Shown here in pieces: positions 1-8,276 of a DNA stretch of 64,000 nt. Below the pieces are notes generated by a model. That model had not been told where the DNA came from. It made no database searches and saw nothing but the letters and a program-made list of their open reading frames with translations. Every line of letters begins with the position of its first letter. Position 1 is the stretch's first letter. This DNA is from Arthrobacter sp. HY1533 (GTDB lineage: Bacteria; Actinomycetota; Actinomycetes; Actinomycetales; Micrococcaceae), in the NCBI RefSeq assembly GCF_027568515.1, contig NZ_JANKZF010000003.1, forward strand, positions 124,001-188,000, read 5' to 3'. The position numbers and the translations under genes are program-made.

Positions 1-121
1 ACTTCACGCCATGGAGCCAGATGGATGCGGTCCCGCACTTCCCACAAGGGACCGGCGGTAATATTGGTAGCTACAGCAGACGTCACAACGGATGCGCCAC
101 AGCCTCGAGAAAGACCAAGCC

Positions 122-1519
122 ATGAGCGTCGGTGTTTTTGATTTGTTTTCAGTGGGAATCGGTCCCTCCAGTTCCCACACGGTGGGGCCAATGCGTGCCG
201 CAGCCGCCTTTGTCAGGGAAGTTGAACAAGCCGGCCTGCTGGCACGCGTTGACGCCGTGCAGGTGGATCTCTACGGCTCCCTTGCGGCCACGGGCCGGGG
301 CCACGGCACCATGACCGCCGTGCTGCTGGGCCTGGAAGGCAGGGAACCGGAGTTGATCCTCCCCGCCGAGGTGGATGCCCGACTTGCCGCCTTCGCCGCC
401 GGGGAGCCGCTGCTGCTGGGCGGCAGCCGTGCCTTGGCGTACGGCGCCGAGGACATGGTGCTGCACCCGCTGACCATCCTGGACCGCCACACCAACGGCA
501 TGAAGTTCTCCGTGTCCGACGCTGCGGGCCACGCGCTGCACGAGGCCACCTTTTTCTCCGTGGGTGGCGGCTTCATTGTCCGCGAGGGCGAAATTGATGC
601 TGCAGCCGCGGAATTGGAAAGTTCCAAGGCAAAGCTCCCCCATCCCTTCCGCACGGCCGCGGAGCTGCTGGAGCACTGCGGCAGCACCGGGAAGAATTTC
701 AGCGGAGTCATGCTGGCCAATGAGCTGGTGGAGCGCACCGAGCAGGAAGTCCGCAGCGGCCTGCTGCACATCCGTGACGTCATGGAAGACTGCAAGAATT
801 CCAGCCTGGACCGCAGCGGCCTGCTGCCGGGCGGGCTGAAGGTTCGCCGACGGGCGCCGGACTGGCATGCCCGGCTGCGCAAGGAAGACCCGGACCGTGA
901 TCCGAAGTTCTGGCAGGAATGGGTCAACCTGGTTGCCCTGGCCGTCAATGAGGAAAACGCCTCGGGCGGGCGTGTTGTCACGGCCCCCACCAACGGCGCA
1001 GCCGGCATCATCCCGGCCGTCATGTTCTACGCAACCCACTACACAGAGGGCATGGCGGGTGCCACGCAGGAGAAGATCGACGACGTGGTGGTCACCTTCC
1101 TGCTCGCCGCCGGAGCCGTGGGCGTTCTCTACAAGGAACAGGCTTCCATTTCCGGCGCCGAGGTGGGCTGCCAGGGCGAGGTGGGATCGGCGTCGTCCAT
1201 GGCGGCGGCAGGACTCGCCGAGGTCATGGGTGGCACCCCCGAGCAGGTGGAGAACGCGGCGGAAATCGCCATGGAACACAACCTGGGCCTGACCTGCGAC
1301 CCCATCGGAGGACTGGTGCAGGTGCCCTGCATCGAGCGCAACGCCATCGCCGCAGCGAAGGCCATCAACGCCGCGAAGATGGCCTTGTGGGGCGATGGCC
1401 AGCATCGCGTCTCCCTCGACGAGGTCATTGTGACCATGCGCGAGACCGGCCGTGACATGAGCTCCAAGTACAAGGAAACCGCCATGGGCGGCCTGGCCGT
1501 GAACGTGGTGGAGTGCTAG
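122..1519 (+). CDS. sdaA: L-serine ammonia-lyase (serine dehydratase), iron-sulfur, single chain
   Basis: Deaminates L-serine to pyruvate and ammonia in the cytosol. The 465-residue chain has the N-terminal serine-dehydratase beta domain ([18 protein letters not shown] at the start) followed by the alpha domain. Three cysteines that bind the 4Fe-4S cluster in this family are present in GCQGEVG (about residue 349), LTCDPIGG (about 391) and VPCIERN (about 402), with the usual 42 and 11 residue spacing. I chose ATG 122 because family members begin at MSVGVFDLF; an in-frame ATG at 92 would add ten residues without a visible ribosome site. A frame open from base 3 ends in TGA overlapping this ATG, but its codon choice does not look coding, so an upstream operon partner is unproven. 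The gene converges on ssrA. Confidence 0.95.
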   Translation: MSVGVFDLFSVGIGPSSSHTVGPMRAAAAFVREVEQAGLLARVDAVQVDLYGSLAATGRGHGTMTAVLLGLEGREPELILPAEVDARLAAFAAGEPLLLGGSRALAYGAEDMVLHPLTILDRHTNGMKFSVSDAAGHALHEATFFSVGGGFIVREGEIDAAAAELESSKAKLPHPFRTAAELLEHCGSTGKNFSGVMLANELVERTEQEVRSGLLHIRDVMEDCKNSSLDRSGLLPGGLKVRRRAPDWHARLRKEDPDRDPKFWQEWVNLVALAVNEENASGGRVVTAPTNGAAGIIPAVMFYATHYTEGMAGATQEKIDDVVVTFLLAAGAVGVLYKEQASISGAEVGCQGEVGSASSMAAAGLAEVMGGTPEQVENAAEIAMEHNLGLTCDPIGGLVQVPCIERNAIAAAKAINAAKMALWGDGQHRVSLDEVIVTMRETGRDMSSKYKETAMGGLAVNVVEC

Positions 1520-1528
1520 CCACCCCAT

Positions 1529-1566
1529 GAAAAAGGCCTGTCCCCCGCCGAAGCGGAGGACAGGCC
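1529..1566 (-). terminator. Intrinsic terminator of ssrA (probably bidirectional)
   Basis: A nine-pair stem, GGCCTGTCC at 1535-1543 with GGACAGGCC at 1558-1566, has a small inner CGC/GCG helix and a CGAA tetraloop. On the minus strand it is followed by a run of five U. It lies just after the mature 3' end of tmRNA and between two converging genes, so it can also stop sdaA transcripts, although there is no U run on the plus side. Confidence 0.8.
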
Positions 1567-1577
1567 CAATAGGGATG

Positions 1578-1941
1578 TGGAGATGGGGAGAATTGAACTC
1601 CCGTCCGATGTTGTGTTGTCAGGGCTTCTCCGGGTGCAGTTTGCAGCGGTTTTTCTCGGCCCCAGCTGTCTCGCAAACAAGCAGCTGCCAGGCCCAGTTG
1701 CATAAAAGTCCCCCAAGTTCCTGCAACAAGAACTTAGAGCAGTGGCCCTCTAGATGACGCCAGGATCCGGGACGAGAGCATTCCCGGGCTGACGGACTGT
1801 CTTACTGCTTAGGCAGCAAGAGCGAAGTCAGTGCGATTTGATTCAGCACTTATTTTTTTACAGAGATCGTTTACGAGATAACCCTGTATCCTCGACCCGC
1901 TTCACCTGTCTCGACATACACCGTCGAAACCGATCATCCCC
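1578..1941 (-). ncRNA. ssrA: Transfer-messenger RNA (tmRNA)
   Basis: Rescues stalled ribosomes together with SmpB and tags the unfinished protein for proteolysis. The 5' end GGGGATGATCGG pairs with CATCTCC near the 3' end to form the seven-pair tRNA-like acceptor stem, one pair being G-U. GGTTTCGAC near the 5' end and the T arm GGGAGTTCAATTCTCCC (minus strand, about 1587-1603) are hallmarks of tmRNA. The internal tag reads AESNRTDFALAA followed by TAA. The 3' terminal CCA is not encoded: the bases after the discriminator A are CAT, so CCA must be added after transcription. Length is about 364 nt. The partner gene smpB lies 2.3 kb away on the same strand. Confidence 0.95.
1809..1847 (-). other. 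tmRNA proteolysis-tag reading frame
   Basis: Twelve codons from the resume codon GCT to TAA encode AESNRTDFALAA. The C-terminal ALAA is the degron recognised by ClpXP-type proteases in bacteria. The resume codon and frame are inferred from the usual tag form. Confidence 0.9.
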
Positions 1942-2043
1942 TATTGTTTTTTCAAATCCACGTCCGGCTCCCTTGCGGGAAACTATCCGTGGACTATCCA
2001 TGCTAGCGCATGTGGCGCCGAAAATATTCCGGCCACCACCCGC

Positions 2044-3303
2044 TCAGCCAAGCAGCCCTTTCGCCACCTTGGCCTGCAGGACCAGCAGTGCCGCCGCGTC
2101 CACGGCCTTGGCGAAGGCCGGATCCGCCTTGGCCGCATCAACCATGCCGGCATACATGCCCGGCAGCAGTGCCTGGTTGGTGCACAGGGCCATGGTGCCG
2201 CCGGCCGCGATGAACTTGACGCCGCGTTCGGAAACGGGCACAGCGGAAACCTGGACGGCGTCGCAGATGTCATCACTGACGATGATCCCCTCGAAGCCCA
2301 GGTCGCCGCGGACCATGTCGTTGACGATGGTCCGGGAGAACGGGGCCAGCTGGCCGGGGTCGATCTTCGGGTAGTCCGCATTGGAGATCATGAGCCACGG
2401 GACACCGGCCGCGGCTGCGTCGCGGAAGGGCAAAAGGAATGGGTCGTTGCGGACAGTGGTGGCGTCGGTGACGTCGGCGTCCACATCCGTGTTGGCGGTG
2501 ACCCTGCCCAGTCCGGGGAAGTGCTTGACGGTGGCGTCAACGCCGGCAGCCGCCATGCCACGGGCAAAGGCGAGGCCATGGCTGGAGACAGCCTCCGGGG
2601 TGTAGCCGTACTCCCGGCCAAAGGCGCCGATGGGCGCATTCTGCGGGGCGAAGGCGGCACTGGGGACGGTGTCCAGCACGGGTGCCAGGTTGACGTTGAC
2701 CCCCACTGCCGCCAGCTGCTGCCCCCACGCCGTGGCGTCGGCCTGCAGGGCGGCGGGGTCCAGCTGCCCCTGCTCAATGGCCTGGGGCATCTCGGCAAAG
2801 CCGGGCCCGCGCATGATCTGCACAAGCCCGCCTTCCTGGTCCGTGGCCACAAAGGGGCGCACCCCCTGGGTTCGGTCTCCGGACACATGCGCGGCAATGT
2901 TCGCCACCTCGGCGCCGATCCCCGCCGTTCCGGCGGTGCTGCGCCCCTTCATGAAGATGTTGCCCACGTAGAGGGTGTCCAGCGCGTAGAGCGAGTTGGC
3001 GTCGGCCCCGGTCACGGGCGAGGACACCATGAGCACCTGGCCCACCCTTTGCTCCAGGGTCATGGCCGCCAGCTTGGACTCCGCCACGCCCTGTGCCGGG
3101 GCGGACGACGCCGGAGGCGGGCTTGCGCTGGGTGGCGGCGCCGCCGTCGTGCTGGGTGACGGCGACGGGGAGGCGCTGGGCGAACTGCCTGCGGCCGGCT
3201 GCGGGCCTGCACTGTTGGTGAAGAGCACGGCCAGGACCGCCGCCAGGGCCGCCGCGAGCACAGCTGCGCCGATGATCCACTTGTTCCGCTGTGTCAGTGC
3301 CAC
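2044..3303 (-). CDS. Glycoside hydrolase family 3, NagZ/LpqI-like, membrane-anchored
   Basis: A 419-residue protein with a membrane segment at about residues 9-29, a Ser/Pro/Ala-rich spacer to about 72, then a single GH3 TIM-barrel domain, so the enzyme would act outside the membrane. Motifs are TDQEGGLVQ (about 153) and GIIVSDDICDA (about 342), whose second Asp fits the GH3 nucleophile. GH3 enzymes of this size are beta-N-acetylglucosaminidases acting on muropeptides or wall turnover products. The histidine loop, KHFPGHGxxxxDSH in NagZ, reads KHFPGLGRVTANTD here, so the usual acid/base His is replaced by Asp; I recall a similar loop in mycobacterial LpqI. The start is GTG with GGGAG a few bases upstream. 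It lies ten bases after the CtaG-like gene. Confidence 0.85.
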   Translation of the reverse strand: MALTQRNKWIIGAAVLAAALAAVLAVLFTNSAGPQPAAGSSPSASPSPSPSTTAAPPPSASPPPASSAPAQGVAESKLAAMTLEQRVGQVLMVSSPVTGADANSLYALDTLYVGNIFMKGRSTAGTAGIGAEVANIAAHVSGDRTQGVRPFVATDQEGGLVQIMRGPGFAEMPQAIEQGQLDPAALQADATAWGQQLAAVGVNVNLAPVLDTVPSAAFAPQNAPIGAFGREYGYTPEAVSSHGLAFARGMAAAGVDATVKHFPGLGRVTANTDVDADVTDATTVRNDPFLLPFRDAAAAGVPWLMISNADYPKIDPGQLAPFSRTIVNDMVRGDLGFEGIIVSDDICDAVQVSAVPVSERGVKFIAAGGTMALCTNQALLPGMYAGMVDAAKADPAFAKAVDAAALLVLQAKVAKGLLG

Positions 3304-3312
3304 GGCTCCCGC

Positions 3313-4194
3313 CTATCCGCGTTGGTGCAGGTGGGCGGCATTGAGCTCGTCCATCTGTTGGTCTGTGAGCTCATCCAGGATTTTCCGTTCGCCCCTGTCT
3401 GATTTGGCCATGCGGACAACGAGGAGGATCAGGACCGGGAGGTCCATGATCTCGGCGACGAACCACAGCCAGTCCCCCGCGAGCTGCTGGTCAGCCAGTG
3501 CGGTGGGAAACCAGGCCGGCCTTGCCCCGCCCAGGGCGGCTGCGCCGTCGAACACTGTGGGGCTCAGGCGCATCAGCAGGCCCGGGATGGCGTCAGCGAG
3601 CAATTCGATGAAGGCAAACACGAACTGCACCATGATCAACCCCGTGCCCACCCGGGTCTTCTCCTCCACCATGGGGAGCACCATCAACAGGCCCAACAGC
3701 GGAATGGCCATCCCCAGCAGGCCCTCCCACAATGGACTCATGCGGGTGATCCCGGCCAGCGGCGTCAGCATCATGGACAGCACCACAAGGCCAAGAACGG
3801 GGGCCACGGCGCTGTTGGAGAAGAGCCGCACAGGCCTGCGGGCCACGGCGGCCAGGACGGAGCGCAGCCGACCTTGCCGAATCGCCACTTTCGCCAAGCC
3901 GAGTGGGAGGCCCAGCGCCAAACCGGCCGGCACCACAAACAGGAGCAGGGCTATCCGGATGGAAAATGCCCAGCGCAGTTCAGGTGAGTGGGTGCCCAGG
4001 AAACCGAAGCTGATGGCCGCGTAGCTGCCCAAGCCCACCATGTAGAAGGCCGCAATGCGCCACAGCGGCCAGCGGCTGCCAGCCCGGGAAGCCCTGAGCA
4101 GGCCCCAGGCGTACAGGCCCCCGGCCGCAAGCAGAAAGCACAGCGCCCACAGGTCCAGGCTCCAGGTTCCCAGGAAAGTGTCCAGCGCCGGCAT
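3313..4194 (-). CDS. Cytochrome c oxidase assembly protein, CtaG (Caa3) family membrane protein
   Basis: A 293-residue polytopic protein with about seven hydrophobic segments (for example SLDLWALCFLLAAGGLYAW near the N terminus and IRIALLLFVVPAGLALGLPL around residue 90). The pattern LRWAFSIRIALLLFVVPAGL fits the Caa3_CtaG family, implicated in assembling the CuA/CuB oxidase. There is no oxidase gene nearby, so its role here rests on family resemblance alone. The ATG starts six bases after the smpB stop; the ribosome site is weak, which suggests coupled translation with smpB. Confidence 0.75.
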   Translation of the reverse strand: MPALDTFLGTWSLDLWALCFLLAAGGLYAWGLLRASRAGSRWPLWRIAAFYMVGLGSYAAISFGFLGTHSPELRWAFSIRIALLLFVVPAGLALGLPLGLAKVAIRQGRLRSVLAAVARRPVRLFSNSAVAPVLGLVVLSMMLTPLAGITRMSPLWEGLLGMAIPLLGLLMVLPMVEEKTRVGTGLIMVQFVFAFIELLADAIPGLLMRLSPTVFDGAAALGGARPAWFPTALADQQLAGDWLWFVAEIMDLPVLILLVVRMAKSDRGERKILDELTDQQMDELNAAHLHQRG

Positions 4195-4200
4195 CAGTGG

Positions 4201-4671
4201 CTAGCCGCGGTTCTTCTCGCGCATGACCCGCAGTGCCTCGCGGTTGTCCTGCTTTTCGCGCAGTGACTGGCGCTTGTCGTAGTCCTTCTTGCCTCGGGCA
4301 ATGGCGATTTCCACCTTGGCGCGGCTGTCCTTGAAGTACAGCTGCAGCGGAACAATGGTGAAGCCGGACTCGCGGGTCTTGCGGTCGATCTTCTCCAGCT
4401 CTTCGCGGTGCAGCAGGAGCTTGCGGCGGCGGCGTGCCGTGTGGTTGGTCCAGCTGCCGTTGAGGTACTCCGGAATGTAGACGCCCTCGAGCCACAACTC
4501 GTCGTTGTAGAACGTGGCAAAGCCATCCACCAGCGAGGCCCGTCCCTCACGCAGGGACTTGACCTCGGTGCCCATCAGGACCAGTCCGGCCTCATAGGTG
4601 TCCATGATGTGGTAATCATGCCGGGCCTTGCGATTGGTGGCCACCACCTTCAGGCCACTTTCCTTGGGCAC
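4201..4671 (-). CDS. smpB: SsrA-binding protein SmpB
   Basis: Binds the tRNA-like domain of tmRNA and delivers it to stalled ribosomes. The 156-residue protein starts [19 protein letters not shown] and contains [19 protein letters not shown], both diagnostic of SmpB, and ends in the basic tail [19 protein letters not shown] that enters the mRNA channel. I chose GTG 4671 because AGGAG lies seven bases upstream and homologues begin here; the frame is open a further 19 codons. It is in the same run as ftsE-ftsX and the M23 gene, and ssrA is 2.3 kb downstream. Confidence 0.97.
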   Translation of the reverse strand: MPKESGLKVVATNRKARHDYHIMDTYEAGLVLMGTEVKSLREGRASLVDGFATFYNDELWLEGVYIPEYLNGSWTNHTARRRRKLLLHREELEKIDRKTRESGFTIVPLQLYFKDSRAKVEIAIARGKKDYDKRQSLREKQDNREALRVMREKNRG

Positions 4672-4678
4672 GGTACAA

Positions 4679-4683
4679 CTCCT
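4679..4683 (-). promoter_or_regulatory. Ribosome-binding site deciding the smpB GTG start
   Basis: AGGAG on the minus strand, seven bases before GTG 4671. It excludes the longer in-frame start at 4728. Confidence 0.8.
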
Positions 4684-4752
4684 CTTGTGTTTGCGGGCCG
4701 CCGGATGGCAGCGGTCCCAGTTTAGCAACAGCCCACACGGGGCCGGGACTGG

Positions 4753-6177
4753 CTAGAGCAGGCCCATCGGGTCCACGGGTGCCCCGTTGAGCCAGGTTTC
4801 AAAGTGGGCGTGGCAGCCGGTTGAGTTTCCGGTGTTGCCCGAGTAGGCCACCAGCTGGCCGCGTTGCACGGTCTGGCCGGCCGAGACCAGGACCGCGGAG
4901 TTGTGGTAGAAAACTGTCATGAGGGCGTTGCCCTGCATGACGCCGTGGCTAATCCACAGCACGTTTCCGCCGCCCCACACCACGTTGGTCTGCCCCGCGA
5001 GGGTGACCGTGCCGTTGGCCGGCGCATAGATCGGGGTGCCGCAAGGGGCGCCAAAGTCGATGCCCGTGTGGTCGTAGTAGCCGGTGCCGTTGAAGTCGGC
5101 GGTTCCCGGGGGAACCGGGCGGTTGCGGACAAACGGGGAGGTGATCGGGATGTTGGCTGCGAACGGGTGCTGCAGGCCGAATGCGGACACGTTGCCCTGG
5201 GCCGGTGGCACGTAGGGCGGGGGCACGAACCCGCCGCCGCCACCGCCGTTGTTGTTTGCGGCTGCCTGCTCCCGGGCAATGCGCTCTGCCTCGGCCTTGG
5301 CGGCGGCTTCGGCTGCTTCACGTTCCTTGCGCTGGATCTCGGCGATCTGGGCGGCCACGGAGCTCTGCTGGGCCTGGACGGCCTTGAGCTGCTGCTGGAT
5401 GCGCGGCTTCTCGGCCTCCAGCTTGGCGTTCAGGGCGGCGGAATCGCTGATGAGCTTGTCAACCGTGGCCTTTTGGGCAGCGGCCGCGTCGCGGGCCACC
5501 TGCTCCGCTGCCAAAGCTGCCTCGGCCTGCTTCTTGAGGTCCTTGATCTCCACTTCAACGGCAACCAGGCGGGCCTGGGCGTTTTGGTTGGTGGCCTTCT
5601 GAGCCGTAAGGGCCTCGAGGGCGGCCGTCTGGCTGCGCAGTGCCTGCTCGGCCAGGTCGATCGAGTTCGCGAGGTCGTTCGTGGAGCCGGCGCCCAAGAT
5701 GAGCGTCAGGTTTACCGGAAGCCCGCCTGCCTTGTAGGACTGTGCGGCAATCTGGCCGATCATGGCCTTGGTTTCCGTGGCCTTTTCGGCATCGGCGGCT
5801 ATCTGGGAGGTGATCTTGTCCTTGCTTTGCTGGGCAAGGTCGATGCGGGCGGCGAGCGAATTGACCTCGGCGGTGGCCGCAACAACGCGGTTCTGCGCAT
5901 CGGCCAGGGCAGCCTGGGCCCCGGGGAGCTGGCCCTGGTACATGACCAGGTCCGCGGCGGACTTGGCAATGCCGGCGTCGACAAACTCGAGCGAGGTCTC
6001 CACGTCCTGGGCTTGCTGCGCCAGGGCGGCGGCCTTGTCGTTGAGGTCCTCGGCCTGCGCCGCGGGCACGAGTCCCAGGAGTCCCACGGCCAGCAGTACG
6101 GTGACGGAGCCGGCAATCCCGCGGGCAACGCGGCGCGGGTTCGCACGCCGAGTTACCCCGCTTGGTTTCGAATACAT
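4753..6177 (-). CDS. Secreted M23 peptidoglycan endopeptidase with coiled coil (EnvC-like)
   Basis: A 474-residue protein with a signal segment (SVTVLLAVGLLGLVPAAQA, cleavage near residue 43), a long Ala/Gln/Lys/Glu-rich coiled coil to about residue 300, a Gly/Pro linker, then a LytM/M23 domain. The zinc ligands look intact: HTGID (about residue 367) and CHAHFE (about 455). The layout is that of EnvC and other amidase or endopeptidase partners that FtsEX switches on from the membrane during septation, and the gene sits 98 bases downstream of ftsX. I took ATG 6177, with GGAGC upstream, rather than 6231. Whether it cuts wall itself or activates another enzyme is not decidable, but the zinc site argues for catalysis. 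Confidence 0.9.
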   Translation of the reverse strand: MYSKPSGVTRRANPRRVARGIAGSVTVLLAVGLLGLVPAAQAEDLNDKAAALAQQAQDVETSLEFVDAGIAKSAADLVMYQGQLPGAQAALADAQNRVVAATAEVNSLAARIDLAQQSKDKITSQIAADAEKATETKAMIGQIAAQSYKAGGLPVNLTLILGAGSTNDLANSIDLAEQALRSQTAALEALTAQKATNQNAQARLVAVEVEIKDLKKQAEAALAAEQVARDAAAAQKATVDKLISDSAALNAKLEAEKPRIQQQLKAVQAQQSSVAAQIAEIQRKEREAAEAAAKAEAERIAREQAAANNNGGGGGGFVPPPYVPPAQGNVSAFGLQHPFAANIPITSPFVRNRPVPPGTADFNGTGYYDHTGIDFGAPCGTPIYAPANGTVTLAGQTNVVWGGGNVLWISHGVMQGNALMTVFYHNSAVLVSAGQTVQRGQLVAYSGNTGNSTGCHAHFETWLNGAPVDPMGLL

Positions 6178-6275
6178 GCCGCGATGCTCCTTCAATAAGC
6201 CTGCTAAATTCATGCCGGACCTGGCTGACAACGCCAGTCACACAAGTAACACCTGTAACAGTGCCACCCTCCACC

Positions 6276-7190
6276 TTACACTTTCAGGTTTTTCCTCAGG
6301 GAGACGGCCGAGGCCACCCCTGCCAGGACCACTCCCAGCAGGATCAGCACAGGGTAAATCACAAAGGCGTCCGAGGCGGAAATGAAGGGTGTCCCGGAGT
6401 TGGAGGCGGCCAGGTATCCACCCATGAAGAAGTGCACAATGGACCACACCGCGCCCGAGGCCAGCAGCGCACCCACGGTGGCTGCGATGACGCCCTCCAG
6501 CACGAAGGGAAGCTGGATCACGGTTCGCGAGGCGCCCACCAGGCGCATGATTTCAATCTCCCTGGTTCGCGACTGGGCGGAAAGCCGGATCGTGGTGGAA
6601 ATCAACAGCGCCGCACAGACTGTCATGAGGGCTGCCACACCGATGGCAACGTACGTGGCGATGTTCATCCAGGAGAACAGCTTTTCCAGCACCTTGCGCT
6701 GGTCCACCACGGAGTCCACACCGGGGGTGGCCGAGAACGTTTCGTTGATGATCTGGTACTTCTCGGGGTCTGTCAGCTTGATGCGGAACGAGGAGGGCAG
6801 GTTCGCGGCCTCCACGGAGTCCACCATCGGGGAGTTGGCAAACTGCTCGCGGAAGTGGGCCAGGGCCTCGTCCTGGCTTTCAAAGGACCAGGTCTCGATG
6901 TACGGCTTGACGGCGGCCGATTCCAGCATGCCCTCGATGTTCGCCTTCTGGTCCTCGGTGACGGGCCCGGACACGCAATTTGTGTTGGCAGGAACGTCGT
7001 TGCACAGGTAGATGGTGACCTGGACCTTGTCGTACCAGAAGCCCTTGAGTTGGCCGATCTGCATCTGCAGCAGGCCGGCGGCGCCAACAAAGGTCAGGGA
7101 CACGAAGGTCACCAGGATGACGGAAATGACCATTGTCATGTTGCGGCGCAGGCCACTGCCCAGCTCGCCCATGATGAAAGCAAGTCTCAC
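6276..7190 (-). CDS. ftsX: Cell division protein FtsX, permease-like subunit
   Basis: The 304-residue protein shows the FtsX topology: one N-terminal membrane helix (about 20-42), an extracellular domain to about residue 165, then three helices in the C-terminal half. KAQSRTREIEIMRLVGAS-like sequence (SRTREIEIMRLVGASRTVI) is the signature before the third helix. With FtsE it forms an ABC-type complex that signals through the extracellular loop to wall hydrolases at the division site. GTG 7190 overlaps the ftsE stop (GTGA), so translation is coupled. The M23 coiled-coil gene directly downstream is the probable partner. Confidence 0.96.
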   Translation of the reverse strand: MRLAFIMGELGSGLRRNMTMVISVILVTFVSLTFVGAAGLLQMQIGQLKGFWYDKVQVTIYLCNDVPANTNCVSGPVTEDQKANIEGMLESAAVKPYIETWSFESQDEALAHFREQFANSPMVDSVEAANLPSSFRIKLTDPEKYQIINETFSATPGVDSVVDQRKVLEKLFSWMNIATYVAIGVAALMTVCAALLISTTIRLSAQSRTREIEIMRLVGASRTVIQLPFVLEGVIAATVGALLASGAVWSIVHFFMGGYLAASNSGTPFISASDAFVIYPVLILLGVVLAGVASAVSLRKNLKV

Positions 7191-8092
7191 TTGAGGTCCT
7201 CAATCATAGAAGTCTCTGTTTCGGCGACTGCCGCCACGGGGAGGCTGTCGCGCCGGCGCACGAGGCGCGGCGGCATGGACTCCTCGTCGGGGCCGCTTGC
7301 CTGGGCGGCACTCACGATGCGCTGGCGGCGCGTCTGGGGCTCGGCGTCGTCCTGCACGGAAGGCTCGACGGCGGCTCCCTGGCCTGCCGCCGGGGCCACG
7401 ATCGGGATCATGGAGGTGTATTGCGCGGCGGGCTCGTCGCGGATGACCTTGCCGTGGCGCAGCTCAATGACGCGCTTGCGCATGGAGTTGACGATGTCCT
7501 CGTCGTGCGTGGCCATGACCACAGTGGTGCCGTTCTGGTTGATCTTGTCCAGGATCTCCATGATGCCGGCGCTGGTGGTGGGGTCCAGGTTTCCCGTGGG
7601 CTCATCTGCCAGCAGGATGCCCGGCTGGTTCACAATGGCGCGGGCAATGGCCACGCGCTGCTGCTCACCGCCGGAAAGTTCTGTGGGCTTGCGGTGGCCC
7701 TTGTCCGCCAGGCCCACGAGCTCCAGCACGCGGGGCACCTCGGAGCGGATGGCGGCGCGGGACTTGCCCAGCACGGCCATGGCATAGGCAACATTGGCAA
7801 AGACCGTCTTGGTTTGGATCAGGCGGAAGTCCTGGAACACCACGCCAATGCCGCGGCGGAACTTGGGCACACGCCAGCTGGGCACGGTGGCCACGTTCTG
7901 GCCCGCCACGTAGATCTGGCCGTGCGGGGTCTTGTACTCCCGCAACACCAGGCGCAGGAGCGTGGACTTGCCGGAGCCGGAGGAGCCCACCAGGAACACG
8001 AACTCGCCGCGTTGCACATCCAGGGAAACGTCATCGAGCGCAGGCTTGGACTTGCGGTCGTAAGCGATGCTCACATTTTCAAAACGAATCAT
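7187..8092 (-). CDS. ftsE: Cell division ATP-binding protein FtsE with C-terminal extension
   Basis: ABC ATPase of the FtsEX complex. Walker A GSSGSGKST (about residue 40), signature LSGGEQQRVAIARAI (about 140-154) and Walker B ILLADEPTGNLD are intact. ATG 8092 begins MIRFENVSIAY, the usual FtsE start; the frame is open further upstream but that part reads as non-coding. The product is 301 residues, whereas FtsE is normally about 230: the last 70 residues are an Ala/Pro/Glu/Arg-rich, probably disordered tail (from about VIRDEPAAQY). It overlaps ftsX by four bases. Confidence 0.96.
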   Translation of the reverse strand: MIRFENVSIAYDRKSKPALDDVSLDVQRGEFVFLVGSSGSGKSTLLRLVLREYKTPHGQIYVAGQNVATVPSWRVPKFRRGIGVVFQDFRLIQTKTVFANVAYAMAVLGKSRAAIRSEVPRVLELVGLADKGHRKPTELSGGEQQRVAIARAIVNQPGILLADEPTGNLDPTTSAGIMEILDKINQNGTTVVMATHDEDIVNSMRKRVIELRHGKVIRDEPAAQYTSMIPIVAPAAGQGAAVEPSVQDDAEPQTRRQRIVSAAQASGPDEESMPPRLVRRRDSLPVAAVAETETSMIEDLK

Positions 8093-8276
8093 GACTTTTT
8101 CATTGCCGGGCCGCGGGGGTGGCGGCCGCCGGTGGCAGGGCAGGGTTTGGGGGAAGAAGCCGCCAGCATAACGACTATAGGCGCGAAAATCGGCGATTGC
8201 CGGTTCCGTGGCGGTGTGTCGGGCCTTGGGCCTTGCTGTGAATCCGTGGGCTTTCCGGGCCGGCGGGGGCCGGGGT

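Noticed and set aside
3-125. Open frame at the left edge that ends in TGA overlapping the sdaA ATG (ATGA), as expected of an upstream operon gene.
   Set aside because: Translation does not fit the end of any gene I know (such as gcvH, gcvT or glyA), and third-position GC is low compared with neighbours.
149-1528. Long minus-strand frame over sdaA.
   Set aside because: No domain and His/Gly/Gln-rich composition typical of antisense to high-GC genes; sdaA on the plus strand carries all expected motifs.
4864-6198. Long plus-strand frame opposite the M23 gene.
   Set aside because: Gly/Leu-rich shadow of the coiled coil; the M23 zinc motif and signal peptide are on the minus strand.
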